Shown one piece after another: positions 31,601-42,106 of a stretch of DNA of 64,000 nucleotides; within the stretch, counting starts at the first letter, position 1, and each line of letters begins with the position of its first letter. The translations under genes and the position numbers were made by a program. This DNA comes from Allomyces macrogynus ATCC 38327 (lineage: Eukaryota > Blastocladiomycota > Blastocladiomycetes > Blastocladiales > Blastocladiaceae). Below the pieces are notes generated by a model. That model was not told the DNA's origin, searched no databases, and saw only the letters and a list, made by a program, of their open reading frames with translations. Where the stretch lies: NCBI GenBank assembly GCA_000151295.1, contig GG745352.1:664658-728657 (forward strand). Reading direction: 5' to 3'.

Positions 31601-31956
31601 CTGAAGAGTCGAGGGCCCGGTTGTGGACACGCAGCGGCAGGATCAGGTACAGTTGACTTGGGCGGTGGCGGAAGGCGGCATATCGCCCAAGGGATTCCAA
31701 GTAAATCCAGGTAGTATCTGGGTCTTCGCTGCGGTTGCGGATGGATATTTCATCAAGACACGGTCGAGGACACTTCAACACAAGGTGCAAAGAGTTCGGG
31801 TGCTGCCAGAGCCATTTGGACGGTCGCGGAAGATGCGCGGTCTGGGCCAACCTTGTGGAGTGCCTTCGTGATGAGGTGAAGAACGTCACGAGGGAGCTGT
31901 GAAATCGTCACTGAGCCATGACCAAGTGGTTGCAGTAGCCAGCCTGCGGTCGCCAT
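31566..31956 (-). pseudogene. F-box-like/LRR subfamily I, N-terminal fragment (inverted)
   Basis: Reading the minus strand from 31956, QLPRDVLHLITKALHKVG...VQMALAAPELFAPCVEV gives the F-box-like start. A second frame adds TTWIYLESLGRYAAF and LYLILPLRVHNRALDSS, the family block that follows. It then runs into the opposite-strand fragment ending at 31600. Only the first fifth of a gene remains. Confidence 0.7.
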
Positions 31957-32283
31957 TCAGGAACTTGGTTGCTGTCCGGTTTGAGACAAGGAGCAAGAGA
32001 GAGAAAGGAAGCATGCGCGATTACCTCTTGCAGGCACTCTATTTTGTGACAAATGACGAGGAAGTAAACGTCAGACTGAGGGATGCGGATTGAGCTGGGC
32101 AGCATCAGTGACTGTGTGGGTGACTTGGAAGCACCCACACATCACACCAAGACGTGGCAGTCCTCAAGTTGCGAGGGAGCATCGTTTGTGGCCTTGATCG
32201 TTTGCACCGGTTAGAAGTGCTAGTCAGAAATCAAGGGAAGTGTTTCTAATTTCGTCGGTGCAATTTTTCTATCCAAACCTTCT

Positions 32284-33846
32284 TCACGGCACCACGTCCC
32301 ATCCGTCCGTGGACCACCTTGCCCGTGCGGCCACAAATTCTTTTGACCGCACCAACTTCTGATTCCCAGCCACGAAGATTCGTGTCCGGCGCCGCTGCCG
32401 CGTGGGCACGTCAACGAGATGCTTCAGCGCCGCGAGAATCTCATCGAGTCGTGGCAGCGTGAGTTCTGCATAACACATGTTGAGGACATCAAGGTCGGGC
32501 CATTGCACGCCGCGCTCCTGCGCTGCAGCGAGACCAGCGAGGATATCACTGCGATTCAGGTCAATGAATCCGAGCATCAAGTATTGCAAAGTTACTGGCA
32601 GGACCGGGAGAAGCGCACTCATGCCCGAGCGGACATCGGGTGTGTGCGCAACGTCGAGCTTCTGCAGCAATGGAGTCCGTGGGAGAGCCGCTGCAAGTGC
32701 ATCCAGTGTACGGAGAGTGCCGGCAAGGTGGAGCGACCGCAACGTTAGTGGGAGCGCATTCAGGACCACGGAAATGGTGGCAAGATCGTCAGGGTCAATT
32801 TCGTCACCATCCAGACCGTCAAGTGCCAGATGTTTCAGTCGCGTCGAGCGTGCGAGCCATTCGGCGAGCGCATCCATCATTTCAGGCCCTTCCAAGTTGA
32901 CGCTCAAGTCGAGCGACTCGATCTGGTGCGTGGGAGCCGCAGCGAGAATGGCCGTGAGACCAGTGTACGTGAATACGCTGGCCAAGAGCTGTAGGGACCG
33001 CAGCGCTTGCGGAAATGAGCGTGCGAGCTCAGCAGTCACGTCATCATTGAGATCCATGTCGACAAGGGCCAATTCGCGCAAACCAAGTGGGAGGTGGCGG
33101 ATGAGCAGGATAAGATCGCAGGGCTCGATTTGCACCACGTCGAGTGACAGCCGGCGCAGCTTATCAGGCAGATGTGCGACGAGCAACTTGCAGCGCGATG
33201 AGGTGAGGTGATTGCCCATGAGTTCAAGCGCCGTGAGCTGTGGAGGGACTGCATGGTCAAAGAACCAATGAGAGAACGTGATTCTCATGAATCGAATGGA
33301 CCAGACAGGGCAAGGAACGGCCATTCGCGGTGCAATACCGCGCTTGAGCGACCCAGCCAGCACCAGATACATGGGCGGCCGTGAGACCCCAGCATCATCA
33401 AAAATAGGGGAAGCGTGTACGTCAAGGGCGATGCATCCAGTCAAGTCGCCATGACGATCCATTCGGTCACTGGCCAGAATCCATGCGCCGGGCTGTTCTG
33501 GGTTGGGCTTGACCAAACAGACGCGGTTAACATGGCGCACGGCCGTAGCCACGGTGGGCACATAGCAGTTGGGTGCAGCTCGCGCAAGCTGGGCGAGGTC
33601 ATGACTGGCGTCGGGAGAGGGCCGCTCCTGCACCGTCTCATTCGCGCGAATGAGCAAATGGCTGCAAATGGCGAAGATGAGCTCGGACGGTAGCGTGTCT
33701 AGCCTTGGAGCTGGTGGCACAGCACTTGTCAGATGATTGCTTTCCAAAGCGCCGCCTTGATCGCGTAAGGTGGTGACCATGGTGCGAGCGAGCAGAATGC
33801 ACTGAGCTAGCTTCACAGCGATGCGGTTGATGGTTGAAGCTGCCAT
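32284..33846 (-). CDS. F-box-like/LRR protein, subfamily II (intact)
   Basis: About 520 residues from the ATG at 33846 (MAASTINR...); an ATG at 33780 (MVTTLRDQ) is a possible alternative. The frame is open further upstream, but that part is hydrophobic and not conserved in paralogs. The F-box-like block is LDTLPSELIFAICSHLLIRANE with HDLAQLARAAPNCYVPTVATAV. Next come the subfamily II signature GCIALDVHASP...MYLVLAGSLKRGI and AVPCPVWSIRFMRITFSHWFF, then LRRs (LTALELMGNHL, LRRLSLDVVQI, LRELALVDMDL, IESLDLSVNLEG, LKHLALDGLDG, LQYLMLGFIDL). The C-terminus WSTDGWDVVP is shared by all complete subfamily II copies. Function as substrate receptor is inferred. Confidence 0.8.
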   Translation of the reverse strand: MAASTINRIAVKLAQCILLARTMVTTLRDQGGALESNHLTSAVPPAPRLDTLPSELIFAICSHLLIRANETVQERPSPDASHDLAQLARAAPNCYVPTVATAVRHVNRVCLVKPNPEQPGAWILASDRMDRHGDLTGCIALDVHASPIFDDAGVSRPPMYLVLAGSLKRGIAPRMAVPCPVWSIRFMRITFSHWFFDHAVPPQLTALELMGNHLTSSRCKLLVAHLPDKLRRLSLDVVQIEPCDLILLIRHLPLGLRELALVDMDLNDDVTAELARSFPQALRSLQLLASVFTYTGLTAILAAAPTHQIESLDLSVNLEGPEMMDALAEWLARSTRLKHLALDGLDGDEIDPDDLATISVVLNALPLTLRSLHLAGTLRTLDALAAALPRTPLLQKLDVAHTPDVRSGMSALLPVLPVTLQYLMLGFIDLNRSDILAGLAAAQERGVQWPDLDVLNMCYAELTLPRLDEILAALKHLVDVPTRQRRRTRIFVAGNQKLVRSKEFVAARARWSTDGWDVVP

Positions 33847-34199
33847 GCACGCCGACTGTGATGCCTGTGCACGACTCTTAGTTCGTCTCGAACCAACCCC
33901 TTCAGCAAGCGGTCGCCAACCACGTGCACCCACATGCTCCTGAACGATAAGGGGCTGGCAACAAGAGACCAACCAAACACACAACAACCACAAGATCAAG
34001 TACCAACATGCTCAGGAAAGCTAGAAAAATAACATACTTGAGAACAGAGCCCAAACTAACCTCAAACCTCGGCCAACCTGGGACATTCTCAAATCTCATG
34101 GGAACCATCATTTTTATGTGGTGGGTTAAAGCCACTTCTGCTGTTTGACAAAAGGCTCCAGCCTGAATGACAATGCAGATTGCTGCGCCAGATGCTTTC

Positions 34200-35790
34200 A
34201 GTCAAAATACATGCACGATTCTGATGCAACAAACAACGAAAGTGCAAATGAACAATAATGCAAACCTGGCACCCCACTCCACTTCACACAGGCATGACAT
34301 TTCAGCCATGAGCTGCCTACCATTTCTGGGCTGGCATAAATGGGGGCGACTGCACAAATATCGCATTCTCAGCAACCAGCACGCGCGTTTTCCCTGTCCG
34401 CACAGCCTGAGGACCATGGTGAGCATGCTGAGAATGGTATCCATGTTGTCCACACCCAATAGGTGCACAACACTGTGCAAATCCAGCTCATGCAGGGCTG
34501 GTAAACACGCCATTTTTGTGCATGAACGACATGAGTCCAAACAATTCATTACCGCACTTCAAATCAATGCGCCCAATGCACAGGACTTGTAACGTCACTG
34601 GCAGTGTAGGGAGGAGCACAATCCACCACAACAGTGAGCCATGCAGCATCTGCAAAATGTTGAGGAATAGCAAGTTTGGGGTGTGTTCCAAGGCGCTCAT
34701 GAGGGTGACCACTGAATGGAGGCTGCCTGAGGGCTGCAACGTCGCCAGCAGGGCGTTCACAATCAAATTATTTGCATGCAGCACCTTGTTGGCATACTTG
34801 CATTCCACTAAGTTTTCCAGCCGTATCGTGCACATAACCCGCTCTGCGAGAGCCATCATCGTTTCCAGCTCATGCGAATTGTTCCTGAGGTCGAGCGAAA
34901 CGATCTGGTTTGTGGGCAACGCTGCAATAAAGTAAATGAACCCATCGAGCATCCCAAAGTCAGATCACGCGTCAGTGACTCATCCATCGCGCAAACAAAA
35001 GCACGCTAACACTGACCGTTTCTCTGCGAGACTTTTCAAGGACCAGTTTAAAATTGATGACACTCTCGTCAGCTCGCCAGGAATGACCGTGGTTGCGCAA
35101 TGATGCCTGTAAAACGTTCAGCTAAATTGATTCTTGGTGACAGCCCTAATGATGGCCTCACATGAGCACCATCTACCCATTGGCCTTCCAATCCTCCCGC
35201 ACCACGACAAACGCACAGTCTCTCGCAGCAATCGTTCCCCCGCGCACCCACACTTTGCCGCGATATTTGGTGGGGTGCTGGCCATGCCGCGGATGTGCAT
35301 CAGCACAATCACCTGTTTCTTCACCTGTTGGAGTGACAAGGAAGAGTCGCTGGCGTTCAACTCGACCAAGTATGGCAAATGCAACCATTGCTGGTATGCG
35401 CCTTCCAATCTCGCAGACAACTGACCCGACTTCTAGTTTGTGCGAGCCACAGAGAGGTCAAACAAATTGACATCCGCATGAGTAATCATGAGCTCGGCAA
35501 GTTTCAGCGGGAGGGGATAATCCAATGGCCATGACAAGTCGCTGAAAATCGTCATCAATCGATCTCATGCTGACGGAAACGGCACTGCCATACGTCGTGG
35601 AAAAACTTTGATTTGTGATCCGCCGAGCAATAAGCACTATTGAGGGCGGTCAAGTCCGTCTGGTCCACCAACGTGTGGTCCCTCAACGTCAATAGCAATC
35701 CAACCGGCGAGATCGTTGCAGCCCTCTTCCAGGAGGTGGCTTACTCCCACAACACGCCATGCTTCGCCGTTGTCTAAATCCACCTGGAAG
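34200..35790 (-). pseudogene. F-box-like/LRR subfamily II, degenerate CpG-depleted copy
   Basis: Minus-strand frames give, in order, DLAGWIAIDVEGPHVGG with a TAG in the following CLLLGGSQIKVFPR block (about 35700-35600), and FSDLSWPLDYPLPLKLAEL (about 35560-35480), matching the FSHWFFDHAVPPQL block of intact copies. An unmatched stretch follows (about 35450-35000), then IVSLDLRNNSHELETMMALAE, LQVLCIGRIDLKCGNELFGL and LHELDLHSVV (34920-34400). Many stops and shifts. CpG is rare: I count 2 in 34561-34680. Confidence 0.7.
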
Positions 35791-36303
35791 CATGCAGTGG
35801 AATGACCTACTATGAAAATGGAGACCTCATACCAACACTTCTCTTGTCAAAAGATCTCCCATCATCAGCATCCTCGCTCAAGCACCGTGCATCTTCATGA
35901 TGTTTTGTCGAGCGTGGTGACTGTTGGCTTTGCGCTGATCCCAGACAGCATGGTGAAACTTGGAGCATAAGGACGCCGATCTTGGAAGGAGAGCTATGAC
36001 TCCACGAGGTAAAATATGTTAGAGTGCTGGTGCTGTTGTTCAAATAGGAACTTGACCGTTTTCATATCTTGTTTTCTTGACGCTCGCCGACCCAGCGGAC
36101 GACAAGACGACTAAAAGTCGTAGACCCAAGGAACAAAAAAATCCATTGATTTTGTGTTCTGTTGTTATGGCGCAAGACATCACGGCACGAAAGCTAAAGG
36201 GCGCGACACGAGCCACAACATCGGTACACGCGCCTCAAGAACCTGGAATCGCAAATCAAAGCAGCATGAAATCCCACGTCAACGTCCTTATTTTCAAACA
36301 TCA

Positions 36304-37785
36304 TCAGGGCACGACATCCCATCCATCCTCGGCCCACCGCTTCTGCGCCGCCGCAAACGTGCGCGACCGCACCGACAATGCATTCCCCACGACCATCACG
36401 CACGTCCGGCATCCTTGTCCGCGCGGCTCCACGACACCCTTCAACGCACTCACCATCGCCTCCACGCCGTCCATGGTCAAGTGCGCATACCGCACATCCA
36501 CTTCACGCAAACTCGGCCACCGGACACCACGTGCGGCTGCGTCAATGAGGGAATCAGGAACACTGCAGCGACGCAAATCAGTGTTGGCCATGCGCAGGAC
36601 TTGCAATGTCGGGGGAAGCATTGGTAACAGTGGGCCAACAAATGGGGATCGGCCTTGGATGTGCGAAACGTCGAGGATTTCAAGACGCGGGAAGCGGTCG
36701 GCGGCGTTCACAAGGAGAAATGCCGAGTCCAAACTGCCAGCGAGCAAGAGCGACCGTAAAGTCGCCGGCAGCGCGGCCAAGACCGGGTCCAAGATGCGTG
36801 GCGCGTCGTTGACGTACGTGTTCTCGAGCGCCAGGTGCTCGAGCCGCCTCGTACGCGTGAGCCATTCCGCGAGCGCCACCATCGTCTCGGGCCCGTGCAA
36901 GTTATTTCCGAGGTCGAGCGATTCAAGCTGCTCAGCGGGTAACGCGGCAATCACGGCCATGAGCCCGCGGTACGTCATCCCCGTTGACGTGAGCCGTAGG
37001 TGCGTCAATGCAGGCGGCAACACCTGCGCGAGCTCCTCGGCCGTATCGTCGCCGAGATTCACATTCGCGATCGACAAGTGTCGCACACCGGGTGGAATAT
37101 GGCGCACGAGCGTGCCAATATCCCCCGGCCCGATTTGGACCGCGTCGAGCCAGAACCGGCGCAGGGTCGTGGGCAGGTGGGCCGCAAGGAGTTTGGTGCG
37201 CGCCGTGTCGAGCTGGGACCCCTCGAGGCCGAGTGCCATGAGTTGCGGTGGGAGCGGGTGGTCAAACAGCCACGACGAAAATGCGACTTTCATGTGCCGG
37301 ATGGACGCGACAGGGCACGGCACGGCCATACGCGGCGGGATGCCACATTTTAGCGACCCAGAGAGAACGAGGTACATGACAGGACGCGGAATGCCGTGCT
37401 TATCGGCAACGAGCGGTGCGTGGATGTCGAGCGCGATGCATCCGACCAGGTCGTTGGCGCGCATCAGCCGCTCATTGGTCACAATCCATGCTCCAGGCAC
37501 GTCGGGGTCGGGCTTGACGAAACAAAATCGTTTGACATGGCGCACGGCCACGGCGACAGCAGGCACATAGCAGTTGCGCGCAACACGCGCGAGCTGAGCG
37601 AGGTCATGGCTGGCATCGGGAGAAGGACGTTGTTGGGGCGGGTCGTGCGTGCGGTTGAGCAAGTGCGCGCAAATGACCAGAACGAGCTCGGACGGCAGCG
37701 TATCGAGCCTGTTGGTGGTGCTTGTTGCCAGAGGGTCGCACGCTGCAAGACTGGTGGCATTGCAAAAGCTGGCGGAGGCCGTCAT
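36304..37785 (-). CDS. F-box-like/LRR protein, subfamily II (intact)
   Basis: A 493-residue single-exon protein from the ATG at 37785 (MTASASFCNATS...), chosen because upstream in-frame sequence is not conserved. The F-box-like start is RLDTLPSELVLVICAHLLNRTHD with HDLAQLARVARNCYVPAVAVAV. The subfamily block is GCIALDIHAPLV...MYLVLSGSLKCGIPPRMAVPCP, followed by IRHMKVAFSSWLFDHPLPPQL. LRRs include LEHLALENTYV, LRSLLLAGSLD, LEILDVSHIQG and LQVLRMANTDL, ending WAEDGWDVVP. The long open frame on the opposite strand is a codon-bias shadow. It is the closest full relative of the truncated copy at 39072. Confidence 0.82.
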   Translation of the reverse strand: MTASASFCNATSLAACDPLATSTTNRLDTLPSELVLVICAHLLNRTHDPPQQRPSPDASHDLAQLARVARNCYVPAVAVAVRHVKRFCFVKPDPDVPGAWIVTNERLMRANDLVGCIALDIHAPLVADKHGIPRPVMYLVLSGSLKCGIPPRMAVPCPVASIRHMKVAFSSWLFDHPLPPQLMALGLEGSQLDTARTKLLAAHLPTTLRRFWLDAVQIGPGDIGTLVRHIPPGVRHLSIANVNLGDDTAEELAQVLPPALTHLRLTSTGMTYRGLMAVIAALPAEQLESLDLGNNLHGPETMVALAEWLTRTRRLEHLALENTYVNDAPRILDPVLAALPATLRSLLLAGSLDSAFLLVNAADRFPRLEILDVSHIQGRSPFVGPLLPMLPPTLQVLRMANTDLRRCSVPDSLIDAAARGVRWPSLREVDVRYAHLTMDGVEAMVSALKGVVEPRGQGCRTCVMVVGNALSVRSRTFAAAQKRWAEDGWDVVP

Positions 37786-37902
37786 GGTTGGTTCGAGCAA
37801 CTTGCAGCGTCTACTTTGTATTGCTGGTTGTCTCGTTTGTGGACGGTGGCGAGGCCGGTCGTTGAAGAGCCAGTGACGGGTGGAGGAAGACCGGACCCGC
37901 AA

Positions 37903-39071
37903 AAGTCGTGAACCAACGATGAGCAGCCCAACGCCTCACCGATCAGCGGCAGGTCCAGAACGGCCTGTCCATTTGTTGCAGCATCTGTGACCACACCTTT
38001 CTCTCCACACATCAGCTCGCTGCCAATGATTCAACGCAGAAGCACCACCAATGCAGCAGCAAATGGATCTGTTGCTCCTGAGCGACGCGCTAAATTACCT
38101 CTCCTACAATTTCGGCCCGGTAATGCCTGTTACTGTGGTCAGTGTCATGGGGACAGGATGGAGGCTTTTTACAGTGCTGATCGGACTGCAGGGCATGCGT
38201 AGATGTAACGTTTGCAGAAACACGCTTGGGAATTGCGATTCCGTCAGGGGTCCTATCGGTTACTCACCACTGAGCTTGCAGCGTTCCACATCAGAGTATG
38301 AACACCACACCTGCTGGTGCGACGACATTCATTCAGTGATCACAGTGCTGTTGATGCTCTAGAAGTCGATCTGTGCTAAGAGAGAATGTGGTGGTCTCGC
38401 CAAGCAGGGGCACGTTCAGGTCATGAACGATTGCACACACAAACCGGCTGTTGCATGGGGATGAGAGTCATAAAGGGCTCTGGGCTCAGCGGCATGCATA
38501 GCTAGTGATGGCAACCGCGCGCGCTGATAAGATGAAAGCGCCTCCTGCAGTCAGAATGCGGGTGCCAGACCAAAATCTCGGGCAGCATTCGCCAAAGGGA
38601 CCTGACATCATGAGGAGAGTTATCCACAGTTTGACGTCAATGGCAGTTGGCGCAAGAAGATAGATTGAAAGAACGCTCGACAAGTGAACACAGGGAACTA
38701 GGTGGAGACGTCGATGCAAAGACGCGGAGCAAACGAACAGGCGAGTGAGGGGGTGAAGCAAATAAAGTGGTCCAAGACCTTGCTGCCTTTACAGCAACCA
38801 CAAATCGTCACGAGCAGTCCAAGACGTGAGGGGTGGGCAATGAGAGCCAAGTGGAGAATGAAGCGGAGAAGTGAGGTAGTAAAGGAGGTCGTAGGGGCGA
38901 AATGGGAGGATCAAAGCGAATTCAAGGCGAATGAAAAAGCTCAGACAGCATGTCGTCACAAAAGCACAAAAAGTAGGCAATGATCCAACACAACAAGCCT
39001 TGGGCTGGGGTCGCGCCAGCTTTCCACAAATGCGGACCAGCCCCTCACCCGTTCATCACAACAACAAATCG
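37903..39071. other. 1.2-kb intergenic region
   Basis: No recognisable gene on either strand. The stretch from about 38690 to 38980 is purine-rich on the plus strand and free of family motifs. Confidence 0.4.
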
Positions 39072-40127
39072 TCATCCCCGACACGGCTCAATGTCCCACC
39101 CATTCGTGGCCCACCACTCCCGAATCTGGCGGAACCTTCGCTGCCGCACCGTCACCAAGTTCCCCAAGAGCAGCACATGCGGCCGTGGCTCCTGGTGCGG
39201 CCCCGGACCGCACGAGAGAATACGTTCCAGGGCGTAGAACACATTTTCAATGCCCTGCAATCCCAGTTGCGCACACCGCAGATCCACTTCCACGAGGAAG
39301 CACCATGGCCGGCCGACGCGATACAGCATCTCGGCCAAGTCGGTCTCGTACATATCGATGTAGGCCATGCGCAGGACTTTAAGCGTGTACCGAATTGTCG
39401 GGATAAGGTCGGCAAGGGACCCGGGTGGCCCCAAGAGGTTCGACACGTCTAGCACTTCCAGATCATAGACGCGGGACATGTGGGTGGCGAGAGATGTCGC
39501 CGAGTACAGGCTACCAGGCAGTTCGAGTGAGCGTAATGAGGAGGGGAGGGCGGCGAGAACAAAATCGATGGCGTTGGGCGCAACCTTGGTGCACATGTGG
39601 TGCAGGCCCAAGCACTTCAACTGCGTCGTGCGCGCGAGCCACGCGGCCAAGGCTGTGGCCGTCTCCATGTGCAGAGGAATGCCGCCGAGCGTAAGCGAGA
39701 CGAGCTGGCCAGCAGGTAACACAACAATTACGGCCATGAGCCCGCGCTGGGTCACGCCAGTCGACACGAGCCGCAGGTGCGTCAGGTTGGGCAGAATCAC
39801 GCGTGCGAGTTCCCGGATCAAGTCGTCGCCGATTTGCACGTTGACAATGGCCAAATCCCGCACGCCCGGCGGAATTGCGAGCACGAGTGGGCCGATATCG
39901 TGCTGACCAACTTCCACTTCATTGAGCGCGAGGTGACGTAGTGTCTTGGGCAAATGCGCGGCAAGCAATTTGGCACGTGTCGTGTCGAGGTCAATGCGCT
40001 TGAGCGCGAGCGTCACGAGGTGTGGTGGGAGCGCGTGGTCCAACATCCGCGACTCCAAATAGTCAACTTGCATGTGTCGGAGGCGCTGTGAGTGTGTGAG
40101 GCGTTGAGAGTGTGATGGACATCTCAC
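39072..40127 (-). pseudogene. F-box-like/LRR subfamily II, 5'-truncated copy
   Basis: An open frame of about 350 codons with first ATG at 40073, starting at HMQVDYLESRMLDHALPPHL, which corresponds to the middle of the intact genes (HMKVAFSSWLFDHPLPPQL). The F-box-like domain and the GCIALD block are missing, and no trace lies upstream. The LRRs are well preserved (LRHLALNEVEVG, LTHLRLVSTGV, LKCLGLHHMC, LRSLELPGSLY, LEVLDVSNLLG, LKVLRMAYIDM) and the end WWATNGWDIEP matches the family terminus. Without the N-terminus it may be dead, although the long frame leaves room for a truncated LRR-only protein. Confidence 0.65.
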
Positions 40128-40779
40128 TTCTCATGCTTGGCCAATCGTGACCCAAGCGTGAAGCGACCAAGCGCGAAAATGCACACAAACGATCTTCCCG
40201 ACGCAGTCTTCCCGCCCGCCAGCAGCCACGGCAGATCACACGCATCAGCATCCAGTCTTTGCGTGTTGGAACCAGCCAGGATCACTCACTCGCCCGCGTA
40301 GGGGCGACATAATGGGGAACTTTTGGAGTCAATCGATTCAATTCCGTGCGCCCGCTACGCGATGCAAACGACCGCGACTCTGAGATGCTGGGTGGGCAAT
40401 CATTCAACACGATAATACCAAAGAGAAAGGTAACCAAAAGAACTGCAAACACAATTCCAAACGAACGAACAACCAAACGAAACACAATATCATGCGCCAA
40501 CCGAAACTGTGAAAATGATATTGGGGCCAGTGGCAAGTTTGCTCTCGGATTTCGCGCAACCAGCATGCATACGCCATACCTTGATTGGCGGACAGCGTCA
40601 GCAAGTACTTTGTGGACAACATCAATGGCGCGACAGGTGACAAGACGAAAGCAGCCAACGACATCCGCAGGACCGGCATCCACGGCAAACGACGCAAAAA
40701 GTGATCAAACGTACGCTGGAAGGCAACTTGGCCATATTTGCATGTTGCACCCTCCCATTGTCTGCCGCGGCCATGGCAC
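40128..40779. other. Spacer, no gene seen
   Basis: About 650 bp between two truncated LRR copies. The part 40430-40530 is A-rich. No family motif found. Confidence 0.35.
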
Positions 40780-41790
40780 TGCAATCTCACATGACTGCCA
40801 TCAGCCCGTCACGGCACGATATCCCACCCGTTCTCGGCCCACCCTCCATAATGTGCCGAAACGCCTTTTTCAGCATGGACACCATGTTCCCCTCCACCAG
40901 GACGCGCGGCGTCGGACCCGGCCCTCGATACGGAGAAACGAACCGCTCAAGTGCGTTCAATACCATCTCCACCGACTCCATTCATCTCCGCATACCGTAG
41001 ATCCAATTCCGCAAGATTGAACCACGGCCGGCGCACTTCAAGCAGCATCTCCGCCAGGTTGATCCCATCGAGCTCAAAGTACGCCATGCGCAGGACTTAA
41101 AGCGTGGACGGGATGGCAGGGAGGAGCGTCGCGAGTGTCGATGGCGAGCCCTCGAAATCGGAAATGGCGAGCGGTTCCAGGTAGGGCATGCGGGACACAG
41201 TCGCAGCAAGGGACGAGATGTGGTCAATGATGGTGGAAGCGCGGTGTTTTCCCACGGGAAGCTGCATCCTTGGAGGAGCAAGTGACGGCAATGTGGTGGC
41301 AATCTGGTCGACATGTTCCTCAAAATCATCGTCGAAATCTGGTTCAATCGCACCTTCACCGACACAGAACCGACTCACGGACAGGCAAGACCAACGCCAT
41401 GAAGCATGAACGCGGCAATTTTCCTCGCCAGGAAACGGGGCCAGCGGGTCCACAAGAACAGGGTTCAGTTCGGCCGTACACAATGGCAGAATCAAGTAGA
41501 CGGAGGGCGGGCCGGGCCGAGAAGGACGGAGCGCTCACGATGAAACAGGTCAACAACGGCTCAGTATAGATTGATCGTGTCCGTATTGGTGCGTTTCCAA
41601 GACTTGACTGACTTGTCCCAAATGAAGTGCGCGACAGGAAGAGCGGCACGAATACACGGCGAATACAAGGCTGGTGCAGCGAGCGCGAAGTTCAGCACGG
41701 AGACTTTATCGGACAGGTCGGCTAACATCACACGCTGTGCGATGCAGTCAAGGACGAGATGCGGGAGCGATGCGGTGATCGAACGGAGCT
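40780..41790 (-). pseudogene. Chimeric F-box-like/LRR copy: subfamily I start joined to subfamily II end
   Basis: From about 41780 the minus strand gives a subfamily I-type start (SLPHLVLDCIAQRVMLADL, LNFALAAPALYSPCIRAAL), then PPSVYLILPLCTAELNP. A junction near 41380-41340 follows (FDDDFEEHVDQIA). The rest is subfamily II C-terminal sequence: ISSLAATVSRMPYLEPLAISDF, LLPAIPSTL then a stop, VLRMAYFELDGINLAEMLLEV, LAELDLRYAEM and a terminal WAENGWDIVP. Frames change several times, so it is not functional. Its structure is the mirror of the 19176-19874 chimera. Confidence 0.65.
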
Positions 41791-42106
41791 GCCTGCATGC
41801 ACAAGTATATCACAATCGGGCTGATAGTGAATTGTTTTCGACTTGTCGTCATGAGCGAATGCAGCGACGTCCTGACGTGACCGGCATTGCGTCGCATCGT
41901 GCAAGCAAAGGCGACGCGCCGTGGGCTGAGTAACGCGTGGCGTGACACCCTGTGTTCGGATCCACCGCATCCACCGCACAAGTGCCACTCCACTTTGTCG
42001 CGCCGCCGTCGCTGACGCCAATCATCATCATTTTGCATTCCAGCTGGCGGCTCAACAACTGATTCCCAGCACACCGCGATCAGCGTTCCAAGCACCAGAA
42101 CCTACC

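Noticed and set aside
36077..37570. 497-codon open frame on the plus strand
   Set aside because: It is the antisense of the intact subfamily II gene at 36304-37785. High GC at third positions keeps the opposite strand open, and the product is low-complexity without motifs.
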